Below are positions 47,415 through 60,199 of a stretch of DNA of 64,000 nt, one piece after another. The position numbers and the translations under genes were made by a program. Below the pieces are notes generated by a model. It was not told where the DNA came from and did not search any database. It saw only the letters and a list, made by a program, of their open reading frames with translations. How positions within the stretch are numbered: position 1 is the first letter of the stretch; each line of letters starts with the position of its first letter. Source of the DNA: Dillenia suffruticosa (Eukaryota > Streptophyta > Magnoliopsida > Dilleniales > Dilleniaceae); assembly GCA_033439265.1 (NCBI GenBank), contig JAVTVX010000024.1:13561001-13625000 (forward strand), given 5' to 3'.

Positions 47415-48770
47415 TGTGTCAAGTTTGTGACTTTGGGAGAGGCACTGAAGAAGGATGAGAGGCGGTTTGAAGGAAAGGGTAGGAAGGAGCCGTGAAGGGA
47501 AGCTTGCGGAGACGGAGCTGAGAGAGGAGTTTGGACGAGGAGTTTGGACAGCAGTTTATTTGTAATTAAAGAGTGAGTGCCGAGAGGAGAGGATAGGAGT
47601 TGGAGTTGGTTTATTATGAGTGAGTGGTGAGAGGAAAGTGATGAGTAAGTTTTGAGTGAGTTTTGAGAGAAATGTTTAGTTAAGAAGTAGTATAACTGCA
47701 CTGTTAGCTCGTGTGTAGAAGTGCACTGGCTGGAGGAGTGCACTAGCTGGAGGAGTGTAGTGGTAGGGGGCAGTGGAGGGTGGCACTTGGCAGAGTGCAG
47801 TAGCTGGTGAGTGTTGGCAGAGTACAGTAGCTGGAGAGTGCAGGAGTGTAGTGGTAGGGGCAGGGTGGCACTTGGCGGGCGAGCGGACAGTTGCAGAATT
47901 TCAAAGTTATTATTTTCTTGTAGCTAGTAGTAGTGTAGTGGAAGTGTAGCGCAGTGCTAGGCATGGAAGGCAGTGCGGGGTGTGAGTGGAGTGCAGTGCA
48001 AGGAGGAGTCCTGTCGTGCAGCATTTCCTTTGCTTTATTTTTTTCTTCGCTTCTTGGTTGTATACGGCGGTCACATAAAGTCAAATATTCATTCCTTCTT
48101 AAGTTGAAATTTCTTGTTCCTGTGATTTTCTGCTCGCATTGATGACCAACCAAAATGTTTGACTTGTTAGTTTGTGTCACAGGAGCCTCTCAAGTTCAAA
48201 TTATCTTTTTCTATTTCTATTTTGTTTTTTCTATTTTGTTTGCATTATGGCAAACTTCAAACCTCCGATGATGGCAAAGCAAGTTCAAATTTGACTTGTC
48301 AAAAATTAATTTTTTATTTTTTCGGTTTTGTTATTTTTTTTTCTATCCATTTTTTTATTATTTTATTTTTGTATCCATAAAAAACAAATTTCTGAAGTAA
48401 TTATTTTTTTTTATATACTTTTTTTAAATATTTGTTTCTACTATTTATTATTACTTTAATTATTTATTTTTTGTTTGTTGGTTTAAGCTTAGTGTCTCAT
48501 AATAGGATAGGCAACAAATAAATTTTTTTGCTACCTATTCGACAAACAAATCGATTTGCTGTGAAAGTAAAACTATATAATTCTTTTTTCTTTTCCTTAT
48601 GCCACAATAAAAACTTTTGTATTTATCTTGTGTCAAATTGTTATTATAAAAATATAAAGAATTTAAAAGAAATTGTGAAATTTTTTATAGATGTCAAGAA
48701 AGAAATGAGACAAAAAAGAATTTATTGTAATGTTAAAAATTTTAGATATAACTAAAAGATAAAAAAAATA
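47415..48770. other. 5' region of the 535-aa gene and spacer
   Basis: Probable promoter and leader of the minus-strand 535-aa gene. It contains a partial duplication at 47753-47880 with the motif GTGTAGTGGTAGGGG and AGTGCAGTAGCTGG units. From 48200 it turns AT-rich. No other gene supported. Confidence 0.4.
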
Positions 48771-48779
48771 TGATTATTT

Positions 48780-49970
48780 TCTAATATAATTGACAACTTT
48801 AACCCAACTTGAGAAAGAATTTTACAAAAAATAAATTAATATAAGTCACAACTTTAACAAAAAAAAACTCTTGAGAAAGAATTATTATAAAATATAAATT
48901 ATGATATGATTTCTTAGCTTTTTTTACCAATTTTATCAAATCCGTTGAACTAATAATTTAATTTAATGTATAACCATATTATGATACTATACATTACATA
49001 AATATAAATATAAATGAAGTGTTAGAAAATTTTGAGTGCTTTTATCAAAAAATATTATATTTTATTTTTCATCTTCTCTTCTATGATTTTCTTCTATGCT
49101 TGAGCAGCAAAAAAAAAAAAAAAAAAATGCATCTTTCAATTTCTTCTTATCTTAAAATCACCTCCCAATCTCCAAAAATCTTCGCAACCCTTTTGCGAAA
49201 GTAAAAGGAGCTCATTTTCCATTTTCCAATATTGTTCATAATTTCAATCTTCTCTTCAATCTTCACTTGTCAGTCACCCCTTTCAATCTCCTCTCTCTCT
49301 CTCACACGACAATTTTTTTCAATCTTTCAATCAATCCTTTATCCAATTAAATGATTCAAAAAAAAGATTAAAATTTCTTAATAAAAAAATTACAACAATT
49401 CAACAAAAAAAATGGATTGAAATTTCTTAAAAAAAAAATTACAAAACTGGACGTAAAACTTCATAACTTCATAAAACACTAAAACAATTTAATCCTAATC
49501 ATAATATATAATATACTGACTTCATAATAATAAAAAAACAATATAATCATACATATAACATCATTATATTACAAAATATAGCTCACACATATAATAATAC
49601 ACAAACTACTTTTCAATTATTTAAACTAACCAAAATACAAACGACTCTAGATATAATTATTATAGAATTTTCATTCATATTTGGTATGTTATTATTTTTG
49701 GTGTGAGATTAAAAAAAATAAGTTAATTACCGTGACAAAACAACTATTAATATTAATATACGAGAAAAAAAATTATAAAATATTTTATAAATGTTGAGAA
49801 AAAAATGAAATAATCTTATATTGTTAGATGTAAGTAGATGTAAGTAAAGATCAGGGAATATTAAAAAAAAATTGATTATTAAGATAAAGAATAAGATTTT
49901 TGAAGAAAAAAACTTATAACCTCCTTTTCTAAAATTTGCTGAAAAAAAAAATTTGAAAATTTATTTTTTT
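48780..49970. repeat. ~1.2-kb tandem duplication, copy A
   Basis: AT-rich sequence with landmarks ATGATATGATTTCTT (48901), TTATATTTTATTTTTCA (49058) and a CT tract near 49290. The same landmarks recur about 1.2 kb downstream in the same order. No coding content. Confidence 0.75.
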
Positions 49971-49979
49971 TATAATAAT

Positions 49980-50564
49980 GGAACTTTCTTGTTTCTTTTT
50001 GTTTGTATCATGGGCCAACCGCAGATATCGAACTTTCTAATGTAACTCACAACTTTAATCTAAAGAATCATTACAAAATATAACTATGATATATAAATAT
50101 GATATGATTTCTTCCGACAGCTTTTTTTTTATCAATTTTTACCAGACCCATCTAATAATTTAATTTCATATATAAAGAAATAAGTATATTATACAAATCT
50201 AAATATAAATGAAATTTTTGAAATTTTTTATAATTTCATAAAAATTATATTTTATTTTTCACTTTCTCTTTTAAAAATTTATTCTATAATTTCTCTATTC
50301 TTTTTTAACAGCAAAAAAATTTAAAATAATTTCTCTTTATCTCCTAAATTCTTTAAAATCATCTCCCAATCTCCCAAATCTTCACATCCCTCTCTCTCAT
50401 CTCTCTCATCTCTCATCTCTCTCATCTCTCATCTGTTGACAATTTTCTTTGCTAAAAGTAAAAAGTAAAAAATAAGTCATTTTCCTAGCTCATTTTTCAA
50501 TGTTGTTCATAACTTTCAATCTTGTCTCTTGTTAGTCACCTATGTATCTTTCAATCTCCTCTCC

Positions 50565-50606
<42 letters not shown>

Positions 50607-51000
50607 TGAACGAAATCAATTTTTAATCAATTCAACAATTCAACATAAAAAAATTTTCCAATTGAAATTTATTAAAGAAAAAAGTTACAAAACTAAGATC
50701 ATAATAAACCAAATTTCATAAAACTCCATAAACATTAATTATATTTAATCTTAATCATAATATATTAACTTCATAATATAAAATAATAATCATACATATA
50801 ATATAATCAATTACAAATTACAAAATACATCTCATACTCTCACACATATATCTACATTACATATATAACATAAGCTATAGCACCAATTGAATAGTTGAAA
50901 AGCCCAAAATAAAGGAAATTAAAGATAATTCCGATACTTTTATGTTATATCCATATTAAATATATTAAACTTCCAAGTTTGCAACTCTTTTTTTAGATCA
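49980..51000. repeat. ~1.2-kb tandem duplication, copy B
   Basis: Diverged second copy of 48780-49970, with ATGATATGATTTCTT at 50101 and an expanded CT microsatellite at about 50560-50607. The copies differ by many indels, so the event is old. Confidence 0.75.
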
Positions 51001-52517
51001 TCTACATCCTTATAAATTTGATCAAATTCTTCTGATTTGCTTCTCTTGATTTTTTGACTTCCATCATATATAAAAAAGAATTAAATTGTGAAAGTTTGGA
51101 TTTTTATTTTGTGTCAAGCAACCCATCAATCAGTAATCTTTTATGATTTGGTCTCAGTTCTTAAAAATAATCCTAACTTCTTCTATAACATGAGTATTTA
51201 AAAATTCTTCGAGGAGAATACTATGCATCCAATTGTTATGACTCATGATATCAAATGAAATTGAAAAATATTAATTTTTTTCCTCTTTTCCTTCTTTACT
51301 TCCTTTATATATGTTATTATAAAATAATATAACCAAATCTTAATATATAGATTTGTTGGATAAAAAAGAGTTTTTGAACATATTAGATGATCTTAAGAAA
51401 TTTTTGGTCTGCAGGATGGAAATAAAATGTTTATTAGAGGACTTGAAAATCTGAGTTCAAGGCTCAATTGCTCGTAATTAAAATTCGGATGTGAGAGTTG
51501 AGAGTTGGGTGAGAATTTTTATAAGTTTTATAATTGAAAGGTGAAATTAAGTTATAAAATAGTTTTTTGAATAAAATTTATAAGTGTCTAAATTTTTTAC
51601 GAAATAAGTTGATTTCATTTGACTAAAAAGTTAAAGAATGAATAATTTGATTTGATTTGAGACAACAATATGTCAAGTAACATGTAACTGGAATTTATAC
51701 AAATACAAGCAATGTTATTAAAGTTAGTTTTGTGTTTTTTATTTTTAATATATAACTCTTAATGACTCGTAACTCTATTTACTCCAATTTCTATATCTAC
51801 ATCTACGTCCCAAGGTGTTCATACTTAAAAATAATTATCTTATTTTTTTATAACAAAACTATACCAAAAAAATAAATATTAAAAAAATTAGAGTTATATA
51901 TTATAATATAATCACTATATAATAATATAGTGATATATAATAGTAATGTAATATAGTAGTAATGTTAATAAAATAGTAATATAGTAATAATGTAATAGTA
52001 GTATAATAAAATAGTAATATTTAATAATATAATAATATATTAATAATAAGTAGTAATTTAATATAATATAATATAATATAATATTTATATTTATTTAATT
52101 AATAAGGGATTATATGTAATATAATATAATTTAATATAATATTATATGTTTAATAATATAATAATATATTTGTAATACTTAAATCGAAAGGCTACTTTGA
52201 GCTCCTTACTTTGAGCTCTGTTCTCTCTGCGGGATTGACTAACGTCATTTCAATAGTAATCAACATTCATTTCACTGCACTTCATTTCACTGTAGTATTT
52301 CACGTCACTTCACTTCACTTCACTTCACTGTGTTATTTCACCTCACTGAACTTCCATCCGATCAAAACTATCAAAATGATAAAACACACAAACCAAACTC
52401 GCTTATCGCATTCTGTATCCGATCAAAACCATCAAAACAAAAAAAACACACGAATCAAACTTGCTTTTTGCGCTTCCATAAAAACCAAAAAAACATACAA
52501 ATCAAACCTTGCTTCCT
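51001..52517. other. AT-rich DNA and leader of the Ulp1-like gene
   Basis: 51850-52160 is nearly pure A/T with TAATAATAT repeats. From 52190 the base composition rises and a TTCACTTCACTTCAC run (52300-52330) precedes the ATG of the Ulp1-like gene. This last part is probably the promoter and 5' UTR. Confidence 0.45.
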
Positions 52518-53841
52518 ATGTCCAACAAGAAGGAAATTTTTTCTAATAAGAAGAAACTGAAATCTATTGCGGTGAGTTACTAGTTTATTTTACTCATACT
52601 CATTTTTTTTTTCATTTTCATTGAATAAAATATACTGAAAAATAGTTTTTTTAATAGACTGAAATAAATGAAGAAGATGAAAAGACGGTAAAAGAAGAAA
52701 TTTCTGGAATGAGAAAAGCAACGACTACTCCGATGCTGACAAAGTGTTCTTCTAAACAAGTAAGAGAGCTATTTTCTATTCTTACGGACGATATGAAATG
52801 TGTAGTGAAAGAAGTGGGATTCGGAAGCCTTTTGAACATGACCTGTGATATACTGAGTCGAAAATTGTGTGAGAAACTTATAATGAGATTTGAACCCATG
52901 CAAAAATATCTTTTTATCCCTCCCCATCACAATTTTAAACTCATGGTAGAAGAAGTAGCATGAATTTTAGGAATCCCTTATATGGGACGTGATGTGTTAG
53001 ATTCTTCCTTCATTGAATCTTCAGATATAAGAAAATATTTCTTGACATTAAAGCATAGCCAATTAAAACAAGAAATCCAAATCTACTCACCCAACTTTAA
53101 ACGATGTTTCTTGTTATTTATCCTTGGATGCTTTTTATGTCCAACTACGAATGTCTTCCCAGCTTCCAGACATCTTACTGCAACTATTGATGTTGAGAAT
53201 GCTCGACAATATAATTTGGCTAAATTTGTATTAGAATGGTTAGTTGATGAGATTTTTGAATTCAAACGACGAGCAAAAGAGATGGAACACAGAAAGAAGA
53301 CAGGCATCAATGGTTGTTTATTTTTACTTATGGTAAGCTTTCAATTTAATGATTGAATACAATCTACTTTAACAATATTTAACAAATATTGTTTTATGTA
53401 TAGATATTTTATTTTGAGAATGTTAGAGTTGGTGACTTGGGGGGCAAAAAAACACATTTACCCCTTCGCTATTGGACGACGGATTAGGTAAATCGAAGAC
53501 TTGAATCTGAGCGTATAAATGTATGTAAGTTAAAATAAGTTTATATGCATTATGTAATAATTATAGAATCTAAATAGTATACTATTTATTTATAGGTTTA
53601 TTCACCTTTTATACTATTTATTTTTATAGAGTTTATTGCCTAAAAAATCTATTGAAAAATCTATTGAAGCAAGTGTTGAAGCAAGTGTTGAAGAAGCTGA
53701 AGAAGCAAGTGTTGGTGTTCATGGTGTTAAAGGAAGTGGAGAAAAAATTAAGGTAAACTTATAATCACTACTTTATACCACTCACAAGCACTTTATATAG
53801 AGTACTTATACTATGTGCAATTGCAGAGAATCAGCATCAAA
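52518..53841 (+). pseudogene. Ulp1-like protease gene, N-terminal exons 1-5a
   Basis: Exons at 52518-52571, 52658-53332, 53404-53520, 53630-53752 and 53827-53841 keep phase with GT-AG introns. Exon 1 starts MSNKKEIFSNKKK. Exon 2 carries SSKQVRELFSILTDDMK, FIPPHHNFKLMVEEVA and AKFVLEWLVDEIFEF, the plant mobile-domain-like region found ahead of Ulp1 domains in transposon-borne proteases. Two stops, TGA at 52961 and TAG at 53485, each sit where the family pattern expects Trp, so both are single G-to-A type changes. Exon 4 is rich in Glu/Ala/Ser. Exon 5 is cut by gypsy-4 after a perfect TCAAA duplication. Confidence 0.75.
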
Positions 53842-53927
53842 TGTAATACCCAAAAAAAAAAAAAAAAGGAAAATTAAAATTAGGGCTTAAAGCACTAATT
53901 TTCTCCCCTCTCTCTCTCTCCCTCTCT

Positions 53928-53984
<57 letters not shown>

Positions 53985-55567
53985 ATCTCTTCCTCTCCCA
54001 CTGCCGCCGCCAACACCGCCGCTCGCCACCGTACCCAGCCGCCACTCCTCCTTCCTCCTCACGCAAGCGCGCTAGCCACAGCGCCTTCCTCCTCCGCCGA
54101 GCGCGATCGCAGTCACCACCCGGTCCCTCCGCCGCTAAGATCGCCACGCGCCACCCACAGCCGCTGTAGCTCCTCCCTCCCACGAGCGAGCCGCTGCAGC
54201 TCCTCCCTGCACGAGCGCCACTGCGCTCTCCTTCGTGCGACTGCGCGCTCTCCTTCGTGCGACTGCGCGCACTCCTGAGCGCGAACCCAGCCTGCGCCCG
54301 AGTCCAGCGTGCGAGCCCCAGCGTGAGCAGCTCTACACGCTCCTGCACGAGCGCCAGCGCGCCCTTGCGCGCCCCTGCACGAGCCCCTGCGTGCCTCCAG
54401 TATGACCCCAGCGAGAGCAACGCACGATCCAGCTCGCGAGCGTGCTTCAGCGCCCGAGCCAGTACGCGAGCCAGCGCCCAAGCCAACGCGACCCAGCGCG
54501 TGACTCGGCGTGTGATCCAGCGTGAGCCAACTCCAGCGCCAGCGCCAGCGCCAGCGCGCTCCAGTACGTGATCTAGCTCGCGATCTGGCTCGCGACGCCC
54601 ACCAGGCCCGCAGACCCAGCAGCCCACAGGCCCACCAGGCCGCAGACCCAGCAGCCCACAGGCCCCAGGCCCGCAAGCCCATTGCGGCCCGCGGCCCACT
54701 ACGGCCCACGGCTCGCAGCCCGAGATGGCCTGTGACAGTCCGCGAGTCCCTCTACTTATGTTTTGACTTGAAAATGCGTGAAATGATATATTGTTGAAAT
54801 GAAAAGTATGATGATTTGAAATATGATTTATATACTTATGTTTTGACACTCTAGTTTCACACTCCATATTTGACGATTGCATTGACCCACTCACTCTCTG
54901 AGTATTCTTTCCCGAGTACTCACCCATCATTTCCCTTTTGTTTCAGAGATAGTATTTGACAAGGAGCGTCGCTTTTAGGACGCTCAGTATCTTTGGGAGA
55001 TCAAGCCTGGACTTGAGGAGTCATTGTGTATTTCCACTGCAAATTTGTATTGGTGATGTATATGTATTTTGAGGTCTATAGATGACCATTTTTATAATTC
55101 TGGGATGACTGTATAAATATGGACATTTAAATTAAGGAACTCTTATGTCACTGCATGACATTGCATTGAGGCATTTCTTTTTCGTTGCGTATGTATTTGG
55201 AAATATGTTATGTCTTAGAAGTGTACTCTAGGATCGCTCGGTACCACCTCTAAATCACAGGAGGGGCGACTGGCTGCTGTCCATGCCTTTGATGGGGGCA
55301 TGGCAGTAGAGGTCTGTGGTTAGGACTGTGGAGAATTGTTTGTTAGCCTTGCGTTGCCCTGGATTGTGCAGTATGGATGATCTGGTTTGTTGTTGAGGAT
55401 AATTTATGCATTTTGAGGCCGGGATGGCCCTTTTGGACAGGTAACTGGTTTATTTTAATATGGGAGACCTCTGATATATGGGGAAGTTCTGTCCGATTTT
55501 CTGTAAAAATACAGCTGGCATCCAGGGTAACGGGTGGCTGCTCATGCTCCAGGTTTGGGGCGTGACA
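53842..55567 (+). repeat. 5' LTR of gypsy-4 (internally deleted)
   Basis: 1,726 bp: a long CT microsatellite at 53905-53980, a very GC-rich stretch 54000-54760 with GCCCACCAGGCCGCAGACCC repeats, then the conserved 3' part with TATTCTTTCCCGAGTACTC. The large minus frame 53887-54930 spans the GC-rich stretch and is a composition artefact. Confidence 0.85.
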
Positions 55568-56147
55568 GTTGGATTGGTATCAGAGCCTCTAGGTTGAGCG
55601 CTATATAGGAAGAAAATGTTGAAAACATTCCCAAGTGTGTTTGCATTTAAAGTCCTCAATGCATGAGAGTTTCATACAGTCATTTATATCCCTGCATATG
55701 GTCTTAGGAATTGAGCTTATCTATTTTAGGGGGTTAGATACTAATTCTTATCTAACCTAGCATTTCTTCATTTTCAAATAAGGAACCAATGGAGATGGAT
55801 CTTAAATTGATGATTTCATTCATTTTAGGGGGTTAGTTGTACTAACCCTAATCCTTAAGCAATGCTTAATGAGAATTCTTATATTGCGGAACCATGACGA
55901 TTACATGGAGCGCTAGATATGTACTCCCTAATTCACTTAAAGAGAGCGAGGATACTTTCTCATTTCTGGCGCCCTTTTCGGTGCCAAAGAATACATCCTC
56001 AAGGTGTGTGCTTTCTCTGACACCTTTTCAGCCGGCTATTATACCAACGTCTCCACCATTTACTCTTGATATTTTCGGGTAAGTGTACGAGTGGTACACG
56101 GCACATGGGGTCACAGATGTCACCCCATCACCTTTGATGCCAACGCG
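55568..56147 (+). other. Gypsy-4 interior
   Basis: It begins with the Met-tRNA primer site at about 55573-55588. The rest is leader-like sequence with no protein-coding content, so proteins for mobility must have come from another element. Confidence 0.7.
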
Positions 56148-58253
56148 AGCGCGCTCCAGCGGGGGATCCGGCTCGCAATCCGGCTCGCGACGCCCACCAG
56201 GCCCGCAGACCCAGCAACCCGCAGGCCCACCAGGCCGCAGACCCAGTAGCCCGCAGGCCCCAGTCCCGCAAGCCCATTGCGGCCCGCGGCCCACTACGGC
56301 CCACGGCTAGTAGCCCGAGACGGCCTGTGACAGTCCGCGAGTCCCTGCGAAGGTAAAGGACTAAAAGTTTCGATTTTCGTACTAGGGTTTTGAAATTCTA
56401 TAGCAATTGGACTTAAATTGCTCACAATTGTTTCAAATTTGAAACATTCAGGTTTTAGACCAAATCGATAGGAGAACGAAAGCTAAATCTGAAATCCAGA
56501 GAATCCTAGGTGAGAGAATTGAAATCTCTTCAACCCTCGAATAAACTTTGTCAAATTAGATAGCATTAGTTAGTTTTAGATTTGAATTAAGATTTATTTT
56601 GATTTGGGTTATTTACTTATAAATAGAATGAAATTGATGACAGTGAAGTTGTTTATAAATTGAGGAATTTAGGGTTTGTACGAATTTAAGAAAAACGATA
56701 AACCCTAAAATAGTCAGAAATTGATGAAAATCGTGATGACTTGATTAGGTTAGCTTTCTTGGTGACTCGATTGAGGGGCGCCTTGTTCTGCGTATTGTGC
56801 TTTTATTGGGGAGTGCACTATCCTCCCCAAAAACTGTGAGTGAGATTTATTTCAATGCTTTTGTTTAATATGTAAATCTTGTTTTACAACATTTTGGTAA
56901 TGAGCATGATTTGTCGTATACTTGAAATGTTTTGACTGGTTTTAAAATTGATTTTTGTGAACCGATGGAGTGTCCAAAAATTGTGTTGAATTATGAAATT
57001 ATGCATCTATGTGGTTGAAATGTATAATGTGCCATTTTATACTCTATGTTGCATCGGTTTATGAACCTGACTTTGGCACATTTTGATATGATATTGATTT
57101 TGGCCTTGAGGGCTTTGGATTGTATTGTTCCGTAGCTACGAAGGACACCGTGAGAGACGTTTTGGTGGCGTCTGGATATGCCTAGGCCTGGGGTATCCCA
57201 TGAGTTGTCGTGATTTGATTATCGACACGGTACTAGCCAGATTGAACCCGAAAGGGGGAGGATTTGGATTTGGATTGGATATCCTCTCCAAGTCTAGCAC
57301 CTGCACGAGGTTCGTCGCCAACGCCGGGGTAGAGAGCACTTTAAAGAAATTTGCATATAACACCCCCGGTACACCTGTCATAGGTCGCGTTAGACCTCTG
57401 CCAGGATGGCAGCTCTATGATTTTAAATGATGGTACTTTGGATGCATATTTGACTTGAAAATGCGCGAAATGATATATTGTTGAAATCAAAAGCATGATG
57501 ATTTGAAATATGATTTATATACTTATATTTTGACACTCCAGTTTCACACTCCATATTTGACGATTGCATTGACCCACTCACTCACTGAGTATTCTTTCCC
57601 GAGTACTCACCCCTCATTTCCCTTTTGTTTCAGAGATAGTATTTGAGAAGGAGCTCGCTTTTAGGATGCTCAGTATCTTTGGGAGATCAGGCCTGGACTT
57701 GAGGAGTCATTGTGTATTTCCGCTGCAAATTTGTATTGGTGATGTATATGTATTTTGAGGTTTATAGATGACCATTTTTATAATTCTGGGATGACTGTAT
57801 AAATATGGACATTTAAATTAAGGAACTCTCATGTCACTGCATGACATTGCATTGAGGCATTTCTTTTTCATTGCGTATGTATTTGGAAATATGTTATGTC
57901 TTAGAAGTGTACTCTAGGATCGCTCGGTACCACCTCTAAATCACAGGAGGGGCAACTGGCGGCTGTCCATGCCTTTGATGGGGGCATGGCAGTAGAGGTC
58001 TGTGGTTAGGACTGTGGAGAATTGTTTGTTAGCCTTGCGTTGCCCTGGATTGTGTAGTATGGATGATCTGGTTTGTTGTTGAGGATAATTTATGCATTTT
58101 GAGGCCGGGATGGCCCTTTTGGACAGGTAACAGGTTTATTTTAATATGGGAGACCTCCGATATATGGGGAGGTTCTGTCCGATTTTTTGTAAAAATACAG
58201 CTGGCATCCAGGGTAACGGGCGGCTGCTCACACTCCAGGTTTGGGGCGTAACA
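56148..58253 (+). repeat. 3' LTR of gypsy-4 (5'-truncated)
   Basis: About 2.1 kb. It lacks the CT-rich first part but keeps the 56346-57450 segment missing from the left LTR. From 57450 on it is nearly identical to 54766-55567, which points to a young insertion. Confidence 0.85.
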
Positions 58254-58258
58254 TCAAA

Positions 58259-60199
58259 CATGAAATTAAAATGTTTGTGGAGAAGTCAATTCAAATTCAT
58301 TCCAATTTGTTACAAATGTATCATGATATGTTGCGTAGACTTTGTGAGTATGTAGAACATGAAGAAGGGAAGGAAGAACAAAAGAAGGGAAAAAAGCAAA
58401 AGAAATGGAAAGTTAAGGCTAATGATTTTAGTGATGACCACAAGGAGGAGTAGGAAGGGGAGGAGGATGATAAACCCCGGTAGGGGCAAGAGGAGGAGGA
58501 CGAGGACAAAGCCTGGCAAGAGAAAGGGAATGGGCAGGAGGAGTGTCTGGAGAAGGAGGAGGGTTTGGATGAGAAAGGATGGGAGGAGGCTTTTGACGAG
58601 GAGAAGGATAAAGATACGGAATATGAATATGAAGTAATAAATGCCTTAACTGAAATGAAAGATGGAAAGACAAACCAAATATCTTTCTTGCCCTTTGTTT
58701 AGGTTAGGTCCTTTTCTGATCAGGAGGAAAGTGTTTGGGTTTTTTATGGTCGAAAAGCCATAAAAAATAATGCCAGGTAAATGTCTTACAACCTTTGTCT
58801 TTGTTATTTTGGAATCTAATTTTTAGAGATATTTGACTGAATCTAATTTTTCAATTTTTAGAGATATTTGACGGAATTTAATTTTTATGACAATTTATAG
58901 AACAATTTTGTGTAATATTCGTGGAAGTTACATATGCTGGACGGATGCCTATGAGTTGTTACCGCCTCACTGGATTGGCACGTTGGTATGAATTATGAAT
59001 TCTTTGTATTTATTTTTCATATTACATTACTAATTATTAATTGTCTTTGCAGACGATGGATTGTTATATATGCTTCCTCAATACCATCTTCAATCCAAAA
59101 CTTATTCTCAAAGTCATTATCAAAATGCGTTTTACCATTATGGTTTTCGGTATAAACTTTCATCTTTCCTCAACTTCTTATTCAGTATGAATTTATCATA
59201 TCATTCTTTTCTCTTTGTTCTCAAATATCATTCTTTAATAATATTTTTTCATCTACTTATTATACTTATTTTATATTTAGTTGTCTGTGGTTGCATCTAC
59301 GGAAAGCAAACCTAAAAGAAAGTGGGATATTTCTATAGTTGATAATTGTTTGTCTCACAAAGCATTTGGATTTAACTTCCGATTATGTAACCCAGTGAGT
59401 TATTTTACGTTATATATTTATCTTTTGATTTTATCTCTGTTATTTTATTTTATCCTATGGGCTATAATTAGTATACTCTTACTAACAGGTTTTTATCCCT
59501 GTAATATTCAAACAACATTGGTTTTGCTACGCTCTTTATGTGGATAAGCAGACTATCTATCTTTTAGAATTAGGGTATCATTTCAGAGGCCATGAACATG
59601 ATGAGTTGGAAATTTTGATGGTAATTAATTATTTAACATATATAAATATCAAATTTTTTTCAAATTATCAACTATTATATTTTCATTGATTTCTCCATAC
59701 TTCTTTTCCTTCTCCAGAAAGATTGTCTTGAGAAGATTTATGAAAATTCTTTCATTATCTCGGAAACTATTCATGTTGAAATTCCACAACAACCTAATAC
59801 GTAAGTAACTTGTAATTTAAATTAATTAATTATTGTAAGTTATTCTATAATTTAATGTATATTTTTATATGTATAGGAATGATTGTGGAATATTTGTTAT
59901 GAGATTTTTGGAGATATGGGAACCAGGATTATTTATAACTCCACCAACTCAAGAAGTATGTTATTTTTTGCATTTCTTATCTTATCTATATATTATATTT
60001 GTGTTGTTGTATTATTTTTTCAGAAATATTGATGGTTTTATTTCATTCTTCCTTTATTTTTCAGGATCTTAATTTTTTGAGAAAAGAATATTTTCTCAAA
60101 CTTCTAATGTCCGAACATAATACAGTGCGTGATGATATTATGTTGAAGATGAAGATGGATGAAACAAAGAGGAAAAAGTTTCAGAGAAAACCAAAGTAG
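58259..60199 (+). pseudogene. Ulp1-like cysteine protease gene, C-terminal exons
   Basis: This resumes the gene after gypsy-4. Exon 5 continues through an acidic Glu/Asp/Lys-rich linker with two TAG codons where CAG is likely (about 58451 and 58490). Later exons are about 58724-58776, 58901-58985, 59053-59149, 59281-59394, 59489-59620, 59718-59800, 59877-59955 and 60065-60199. They encode a C48 peptidase domain: FKQHWFCYALYV holds the catalytic His, IPQQPNTNDCGIFV holds the oxyanion Gln and catalytic Cys, and KRKKFQRKPK ends the protein. Such enzymes cleave SUMO-like conjugates. Catalytic residues survive, but nonsense codons and the insertion upstream make it a pseudogene. One phase step at 59149/59281 is uncertain. 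Confidence 0.8.

Larger units (their letters stand above)
53842..58253 (+). mobile_element. Gypsy-4 non-autonomous LTR retrotransposon
   Basis: It lies between two perfect TCAAA target duplications (53837-53841, 58254-58258). It starts TGTAATACCC and ends GGGGCGTAACA. The left LTR (53842-55567) is followed by a primer site, TTGGTATCAGAGCC. The interior is only about 570 bp and contains TTTTAGGGGGTTAG twice, with no gag or pol. The LTRs carry complementary deletions: the left lacks about 1.1 kb of its middle, and the right (about 56148-58253) lacks its first part. It interrupts exon 5 of the Ulp1-like gene in the same direction. Confidence 0.9.

Noticed and set aside
53887-54930. 347-aa minus-strand open frame, plus overlapping frames on both strands
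   Set aside because: It covers the CT microsatellite and GC-rich repeats of the gypsy-4 left LTR. Low-complexity Arg/Ala/Gly composition and simultaneous open frames on both strands point to a composition artefact.
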